Assembly: GCA_964059195.1 (NCBI GenBank)
Contig: CAXKWD010000013.1
Location: 24,838,611 to 24,902,610 of the forward strand
DNA: 64,000 nucleotides
Source of the DNA: Ectobius pallidus
Lineage: Eukaryota > Arthropoda > Insecta > Blattodea > Ectobiidae
Direction: 5' to 3'
Part shown: piece after piece, positions 57,776 through 64,000 of the stretch
Position numbering within the stretch: the stretch's first letter is position 1
Layout: every line of letters starts with the position of its first letter
The notes under the pieces: generated by a model
Seen by the model: only the letters and a program-made list of their open reading frames with translations
The model's database searches: none
What the model was told of the DNA's origin: nothing
Made by a program: the position numbers and the translations under genes

Positions 57776-58631
57776 AAAAGTGGAAGCCTCAACTTCCTGG
57801 AACCCTAAGGACCTTCACGAGATCACTTTACTTAAGTTTACTAGAAACACAAAGTAGGTATTTTACTGCATCAGCGAGTTCGTTAGGAAAGACCGTCACT
57901 GATTTGGGGTGATAATTTTGTGAACTCCCTGTTTCAACTCTATAGGTGTCCGGCCGGATATGGGGATGTTTGCTCTGCACCCGTTACCTCGACTCCAATG
58001 GAATAGAAGTTCTATTTCGGGAGCGCTGCTTCTAGTTAAAACTGACGGATTACTTGTGGGAAATGACCACGTGAATGACAATAAGGATGAGGATTTTTTT
58101 TTCACGTAATCAAGTGCGGAGTGGTTTGGCGTGGAACTTCTCTGAAAGGAGCATAAAGCGCAGACAGCATTTAAGTAGTTGCATCCAATTAGAAGCCCGC
58201 AACCTCTCGAACATCACAATCTGTTGTTTCCCAGTTCGTACATCCCCTCATCCTTTGGTAAGCTAAGTCCGTTTATAAGGTATGTTCTGTTACGTGTCTA
58301 TATCTCATGCTAATATATTCCATTTCCAAGGCAAGGTCACCTGAAATAATTACGTTTTACATTTCTCAACATTGAAATATTAACACCTATACGATATATA
58401 TTTCACATCACACTAAATTCCTAATTTGTCATAACTTCCTATCTTCAAAAATTTTTTTGGCTCTTTTAAACTCATATAGACATTTTGATCCTTTAAACTG
58501 CACGCTTCTGTTGACTTGACTCGCTTATAATACGTTAAACGCCAGTATTAATTTTCAGTGACATGAAAACTCATTGTTTTCATTTACTCCACTAGAGTGC
58601 ACATTTCTTTAAAATAAAGAAACAGTTTTAT
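57776..58631. other. No gene recognised
   Basis: Frames of 69 and 63 codons at 57896-58105 (-) and 58075-58266 (+) overlap and have no known domain. Confidence 0.4.
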
Positions 58632-59187
58632 CATAGGTAATCCCACGAGAGTTGGATTTATTAAGACTGTTCCATGAATAAAATGTAACGGATTATATAA
58701 ATAATAATTACTTTCGTGCTTTGTTGTATAAAAACAAGACTAACAGTTGTGAGATCACGGCATACTGTGAATCAACCATCCATGAATCGATTCGAGCTAC
58801 CCTGCTATAATCAGTACTACCAACGGCGCATATAAGACATAGTTAACTTCATTCAGGTAAGACAAGCAGAACAGAATAAAAGCACACGAACTGGCTTGCA
58901 CCGAATCGAAATTGTGTTCTTAATCAATGTACATTTCTATTATTTCAATTTCCAAACAAGTTATGATGTATACAATATCTGTTTTCGTGCCGCTTAGTGG
59001 CAGCAATCACTGCACACTGATACTTAGATGCCCAGTAACGAGGACACGATTTTACCCCGATAAAACAGCCTCCTCGCGATTCCTACAAGAATATTGTAAG
59101 ATAAACGGCCGTGATTGGTCTATATCCGAGGAATTGCTAAACGTTATTGGTCAATATCAAACACGCGGCATATGAGTGGGATAGTCA
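58632..59187 (+). repeat. Long direct repeat, copy 2
   Basis: Partner of 56180-56858, with the same TATA-like (58829) and AATAAA words. The 82-codon frame at 58927-59175 lies inside and has no equivalent open frame in copy 1. Confidence 0.85.
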
Positions 59188-60077
59188 TTGTGTTACTGAA
59201 CTGTGAATAATTTTATGTTGTTTTATCTTATGAAGTTCATTGTAGTCAGAAGATAGCCTACTATAATATGGGCTACTATTTTGTACTTTCTGTAAAACGT
59301 GGTGTTCAGATAAAGTACGAATCGGTGATTTGTAATAGGAAACGTTAAAAACAGAAAGAAAGATGTACAACAAATTAGTTCCCTATAGGCTAGAGATAAA
59401 TTTACCATAATGTTTAGCAATAATAATATACATTAGGCCTACGTTTGAAAAAAACAAGGGATTCATTATATTTGTACAAGCTGTTGAAACGTAACAGAAA
59501 AATATTCCATGGACTTTGGTTAGTCACTGTAAGGCAGCAGTGATCATTTTATAAAGGGGAACAGGTGGAGGGTCAAAATAAAGAGCCCGGTCCTTCTCCT
59601 GTTAAATGTACCAGAAAAGAAACATATTTGGAATTGTAATTTCTTCGGATATAAAACTTTGTCATTCTTTTGAAAGGATAAGAAAATATATGAAAATAAT
59701 AATCCGAAATATATTTTTGCCTCCTGTATTATTCTTGTGTCCTATATAAAGAACTAGCAATTTAGGAAGAACTTTGACCGCTTATATGCTCTTGGTACAG
59801 TGTAATGTAAAACAATGGTAGAATCCCCTTCCACTCACTCTTCCCCTCACTGGTGGTGGGGTTTTCCTAGTTTAACAGCTTTCTACTATAGACTGGGTTA
59901 AACACTTACTCTCACATGCCTTGCGTGCTTCTTCTTACAGACCAGATATTTTATAAACACAATGTACCTGAAACAAAGAAAAAAATTCTGTTATCACGTT
60001 TCCTTATATCGGATTCTTATTAGTCTGTAACACATATGCGAGAACAATACCAACAAAAACATTTAAATGAACATTTA
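59188..60077. other. AT-rich, no gene seen
   Basis: Short overlapping minus frames (59185-59420) without known domains. Confidence 0.4.
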
Positions 60078-60197
60078 AATGACAATGGAATGATAATTCT
60101 TTCACAATGGCCGTGTGTAGGTTAGGCTAGAAAGATAGACTCCGACCAGCTTAGTCTACACACGGCCATCTGAAAGAATTATCATTCCTTTATCATT
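60078..60197. repeat. Long hairpin, about 50-bp arms
   Basis: The left arm GGAATGATAATTCTTTCA plus ATGGCCGTGTGTAG is mirrored on the right by CTACACACGGCCAT and TGAAAGAATTATCATTCC. The loop is about 19-20 nt. Pairing extends outward through AAATGACA / TTATCATTT. It could be a small foldback MITE or a miRNA-type precursor. The word GAAAGAATTATCATTCC also occurs at 10032 at the end of a SINE, which favours a repeat origin. Confidence 0.85.
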
Positions 60198-60343
60198 TCA
60201 TAGTGGTTTACTATGAAGCCCGGACCCTAAGTATTTGCGAGTTTGTAAGCCGACACTAGGCTGTTTTCTGATATTGAGAACATTGGTGATATACCAAGAT
60301 ATATGAGTCAGTCGGAGAATTTAATGTTATATCGATACGTTGC

Positions 60344-60480
60344 AATGGTAGTTCAATTGGTAGAGCAGCGGCACGGAGAGCCAAATATCTGTGGTTCAAA
60401 TCCCGGCTATGGAATTGAAACTTTCAATCTGACTCTACCTTTCCATTTAATTAACAACTTGGCATCAACCCCCTCGCTAG
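60344..60480 (+). repeat. tRNA-derived SINE, family of 9912
   Basis: GGTAGTTCAATTGGTAGAGC (A box) and GGTTCAAATCCCGGCTATGG (B box arm), followed by the shared TCTGACTCTACCTTTCCA body. A close tRNA relative, but without a paired acceptor stem. Confidence 0.78.
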
Positions 60481-61180
60481 AATGAGACCTCCTGAACAAT
60501 GTAGTCTTTACTGGCATTACACTCGTTATAAAGGATAGTGCAGGGTTGGATGAGGCTGTTTGTTAACTCATGTTTGTGTCACAGTGTTCATCTTGACACT
60601 TTCTATCCACAATTTCAACGCAACAATACTTGTCTGACTTTGGTTCCATTCTATCGTGTTGTCTCACTTTGAATGCTATGATTATTTAGTTTATCGTATA
60701 GAATATTACTTACGTGCACAATATTGCAACTAGAGTAATAAATAAATTAAATTATCTGTCAACAGTCTTTTCAGCTAGATATTTATGATTGTTTTCTAGG
60801 ACAGAGTCCGAGTTTAAAGGAAATCGTTAGAGGTAATTTTGCTATACTGTAAAAAATAACCAGGAAAGTAGTTCATATAGGCCTACGCGTAGTAAAATAA
60901 ATTAAAATATACCTAGGTGTCACTTCCTATCACGAGGATAAAATTAAATAAGCAAATCCATTTTTGCATAAGTCGCATTGAACTATGCCGTTCATAGCAC
61001 AAATCCCAAGCATTGTATTTTAACTGAGGAATCCTCAGAAATAGTAATGGGCCTATCTGCTATTTTGACAATTTTTTGGCGCTCGACGCAATATTATTTA
61101 ACACCTTCGGTTACGCGCCATAGAATTCCGCGACTTTTTTCGTCAAGGGAAACATTTCTTAGAATGTAGCATAATAAATG
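60481..61180. other. No gene recognised
   Basis: AT-rich; a 63-codon frame at 60978-61169 has no known domain. Confidence 0.4.
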
Positions 61181-61475
61181 TTGTGGCCTCGGTGATGCAC
61201 GGGTAGTGTTCCACCCCTGGTTCTGAATGTTTCTAACCCGGCCGAGGATGTAAAAATCCTGGGCACGAAGTCCTTCTGGAGGAACTATAAACTGTGGGTT
61301 CTTTGTCGTCGATTTACGGTATGTTAAAGAACAAAAAGTCAGAATTAAAGCCTATGGACTCAATTCTCCGGCCCTTTCACGTCCTTAGTTTTCTTTAGAG
61401 TTTAGATGGTCGTGAAGGCCTGGACTTACTACGTGTCACTCTTTCCTCTATGGAGAAAATAAGCATAATGACAGT
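61181..61475 (+). repeat. tRNA-derived SINE with microsatellite tail
   Basis: It begins TGGCCTCGGTGATGCACGGG (A box-like). The expected B box position reads TTTCTAACCCGGCCGAGGA, a diverged T-arm. The body contains TCGTCGATTTACGGTATG, CGGCCCTTTCACGTCCTTAG and GGAGAAAATAAGCATAATGA, and passes directly into AAT repeats. The 55240 copy on the minus strand shares the body. Confidence 0.75.
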
Positions 61476-61487
61476 AATAATAATAAC

Positions 61488-61527
<40 letters not shown>

Positions 61528-61528
61528 T
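61476..61528 (+). repeat. (AAT)n microsatellite, SINE tail
   Basis: AATAATAATAACAATAAT grading into pure AAT units. Confidence 0.93.
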
Positions 61529-63412
61529 ATGTATATGTATTAATCGATAAAAGTATAATAGGTTTCGTTAATTATTAGTAACAGTTATATTAACACATAT
61601 TTGAGACCCATATTTATAGTAAGTTATTAAAATTAATATTTACTTATAATTATATTTACTTATACTTAATGTTAAAAAGTTAAAAGAGTATACATTACAT
61701 GTTAAAAAAATTCATCTACATTATTAAAAGCTTTTCAGAAGAATACATATCACTAATTTGTTTAAATTTATACTTCCTTTAAAACGAATGCGTAGCTTAT
61801 TTAAAAATGTAATAAGAAAGCAAAATTATCCAGTGATATTATCAGTCTGCAAGCAGGAAGTCTCAAGTTCATATGCATTCTTATAAAATAATCATGAATA
61901 TCTTTTGATCTGGGATATGATAAATTGTTAAAATGAACAAACTTCACACATTCGTACAAATACATAGGCCTACCAGGCATGAACGTTTACACATCCAATA
62001 ATTATACGAATTGCCTTTTTATGTAATAGAAAATTTCCCTCGCACCACAGCTATTGCCCCAAGCATAAACCCGTAGTTAAGTAAACTATGGAAAAAAAAC
62101 GAAAGTAGACACTTAACATAGCTTTAATTGTAATACAGAATTCAGTTTTCTAGCATAAAATTTACTTCAATCAATTTTTTTCCCCCTCAAACTTCATCTG
62201 TAGGTTCATGCCTACTCAGAAGTAGATGCCCGCGATAACAAGATCGGAAGGCGACGAGTGTACTAAATGGATATGAAAGTCTATTACAGGAATGCGACGA
62301 AATATACGGAGTCAAAATATACATGGAAGTGAGTTCATAAGAGCAGCTAACTCACATATACCTGATTCTCATTTCCTGTGTAACTGCCGTCTTGTGCTAT
62401 AATTCTATGTAATTACTTCATCTTTCTCATGCTTGCACAGAAAATCCTACCGGTCCTAACTCTCGTATATTTCATCTCCATGAAGCCTATTTTTTAACAG
62501 TGTCAACATTTCTTTCCCTTTAATACGTATGAACAATTTGCACACGCTCATTTCATGAAATGTATTATTCTAACTGCGTTTCGCCTCACAAATTCCACTC
62601 GTGAAAACACCTGGGGTTACACATTGCCGTCAGGCCGGCCGTAGAATAAATTGTGTCTACAGAAGCATCTATCAATGTCTTCTGTGTTAATTCTTAAGGC
62701 GTATCAGCATTTCCAGGAAAATATTGTCCCTCTGCCATATTATACCTACGATGCTCATATTGCTTAAATGTCAGACATATAGACCAGCGATTCCCAACCG
62801 TACAATGATTTTTTACCTGAAACGCGCAGTAGCATGGACGAGTCTATATCGAAGTACTGTCATTTGAAGGCGTGGTGATTCATTCGGGCATCAGTCTTCA
62901 AGGAAATCACACCGCTCTGACTAAGGTATACGGCTGCGGCTTTCATGACTTTCAGGAGCGTAAAATGAACTGTCTCTCTGAATTCAACTCCCACCTCTAA
63001 ATAGCCTTCCGCTCATTCGCGTTTCGCCAGTGTCAGGAAGAAAAAAATAATATTGTACAGGTGTCGTAATACCCTTGAAATACAGATTTTGTTCTTGGGC
63101 AGGACCATAAAATATTTCCATAATTGAGAACTTCTTAGTTGTTATATTTTCCTTATGTAAATTTTTCATATTTATAATGAACTGCTCACAACCCAAAAAC
63201 TCCACTCATAATAAAGTACGTTAAATTCTCTTGAAGCTGTCAATGTAGTGGTTGGGCCTATCTTCAAACCGTCAGATTTTCACGATTTTGCTCATTGGAA
63301 AACACCATTTAAGTCCTTTATCTTACTCAACATCAAGCCAGCTCCTATATTGCTGTTTGTTCTTCACGAGGATTCACATATGCATGTGGAAGCAGTGGTA
63401 TTATACGCAATA
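61529..63412. other. No gene recognised
   Basis: AT-rich. The 73-codon minus frame at 62984-63205 has no known domain. One TAGGCCTA at 61965-61972. Confidence 0.4.
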
Positions 63413-63664
63413 TGCGGGGTCTATTAGCAAACCCGGCAATCTCCATTCTTAAAAAGATAGAGATGCTAACTTCAAGTTTAATGTATTTCCTGGTACATAT
63501 TTAGTGTATGTGTTGCAAATTCGACTTCCCACATAAGGGAGGGACTCGGAATTGCAACACAAAAACTAAATATGTACCAGGAAATGCATAAAAAATTCAT
63601 TAGAAGTAAGCATCTTTATGTTTTATGAAAATGGAGATAGCCGGGTTTGCTAACCACCCCTCAT
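63413..63664. mobile_element. 250-bp foldback element
   Basis: Left landmarks GGGGT, AGCAAACCCGGC, ATCTCCATT, GATGCTAACTTC, ATTTCCTGGTACATATTTAG and GTGTTGCAA recur in reverse order and complement on the right (63545-63664). A loop of about 20 bp lies around 63524-63544. Inner arms are better matched than outer ones. No coding capacity; a MITE-like hairpin element. Confidence 0.85.
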
Positions 63665-64000
63665 ATGACGGAACAATTTAATCACGACGATGCAGTTTAC
63701 CACGAAACCAAGAATATGAGAGGTGATATCGCAATTGTTCTATTATTGTTCAGAAAGTAGCGACAATACACTAAAAAATTTAGATTTTACTACGATCAGT
63801 ACACTATCGCTCAAAGGAGGGTTGTCTACTTACGATATTTCGGGCTCATTCCAAAACATTGACCGTAAATGAGAGTTTCTTATTAAACCGTATCATATTG
63901 CTTGTTCCAGTAATGCTTAATTTCGTTACAAGTGGCCCAAACGACCGAAACTACGTTCTTGCAGAGAGTGTTAGACCCAGTATACACATCCGTTAATTTA
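63665..64000. other. No gene seen
   Basis: End of window; nothing recognised. Confidence 0.4.

Noticed and set aside
56180..59187. Complete LTR retrotransposon
   Set aside because: The 1.8 kb between the repeats has no gag or pol frame, and LTR ends or primer site are not clear; kept only as a direct repeat pair.
60344..60420. Functional tRNA gene
   Set aside because: The same body and boxes recur at 9912, so it is a SINE family; acceptor stem not paired.
1..64000. CRISPR arrays, bacterial operons or prophage
   Set aside because: No spacer-repeat pattern, no dense coding; composition and elements are those of an animal nuclear genome.

Overview
This is a 64 kb stretch of AT-rich nuclear DNA from an animal, most likely an insect. 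I see no complete host gene. There are no operons, ribosome binding sites, rRNA genes or CRISPR arrays, and no full-length host reading frame. The content is almost entirely transposable elements and their decayed remains, tRNA-derived short repeats (SINEs) and microsatellites. The mix of an RTE-like element, a microsatellite-targeting R1/Waldo-like element, several mariner families, hAT-type elements and many tRNA SINEs suits a large, repeat-rich insect genome. A cockroach or termite relative is my guess; that is inference from repeat style and is not proven.

Layout. 0-13.5 kb: degraded repeats, namely a reverse transcriptase scrap, three SINE-like units, a mariner remnant, a non-LTR tail, a 1.44 kb hAT-type element with a perfect 8-bp target duplication (8169-9607), and one possible host exon (7851-8120). 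13.5-17 kb: the best preserved element, an RTE-like non-LTR retrotransposon (13547-16910) with a perfect 13-bp target duplication and one in-frame stop in an otherwise open endonuclease/reverse transcriptase frame. 17-23.5 kb: a perfect 95-bp inverted repeat pair, a non-LTR tail, a palindromic ATT/AAT array, two mariner pieces in opposite orientation, and SINEs. 23.7-28.5 kb: a long (CATA)n microsatellite holding three separate insertions of one R1/Waldo-like retrotransposon, all in the same orientation. The largest is 3.3 kb with a complete RT plus RNase H region broken by two small frame lesions. 28.5-46 kb: non-LTR tails, a 262-bp MITE, two copies of a TIR element carrying an internal tRNA-like segment, a hAT-like MITE (35580-36214), a 1.3 kb hAT-type element (37994-39289), a 66-bp minisatellite and hammerhead-like motifs. 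46-55 kb: a further non-LTR tail, two internally deleted mariners with both TIRs, and a broken copy of a multi-copy insect gene family. 55-64 kb: a 0.6 kb direct repeat pair, more SINEs, a miRNA-like hairpin and a 250-bp foldback element.

Functionally the window shows retrotransposons that encode their own nicking and reverse transcription enzymes, TIR elements that no longer encode a usable transposase, and SINEs that depend on Pol III and borrowed LINE machinery. Nothing here forms a host pathway. The most noteworthy items are the three target-specific insertions in one microsatellite, the nearly intact RTE-like copy, the perfect inverted repeat, the hammerhead-ribozyme-like cores, and strong over-representation of the palindromic octamer TAGGCCTA.
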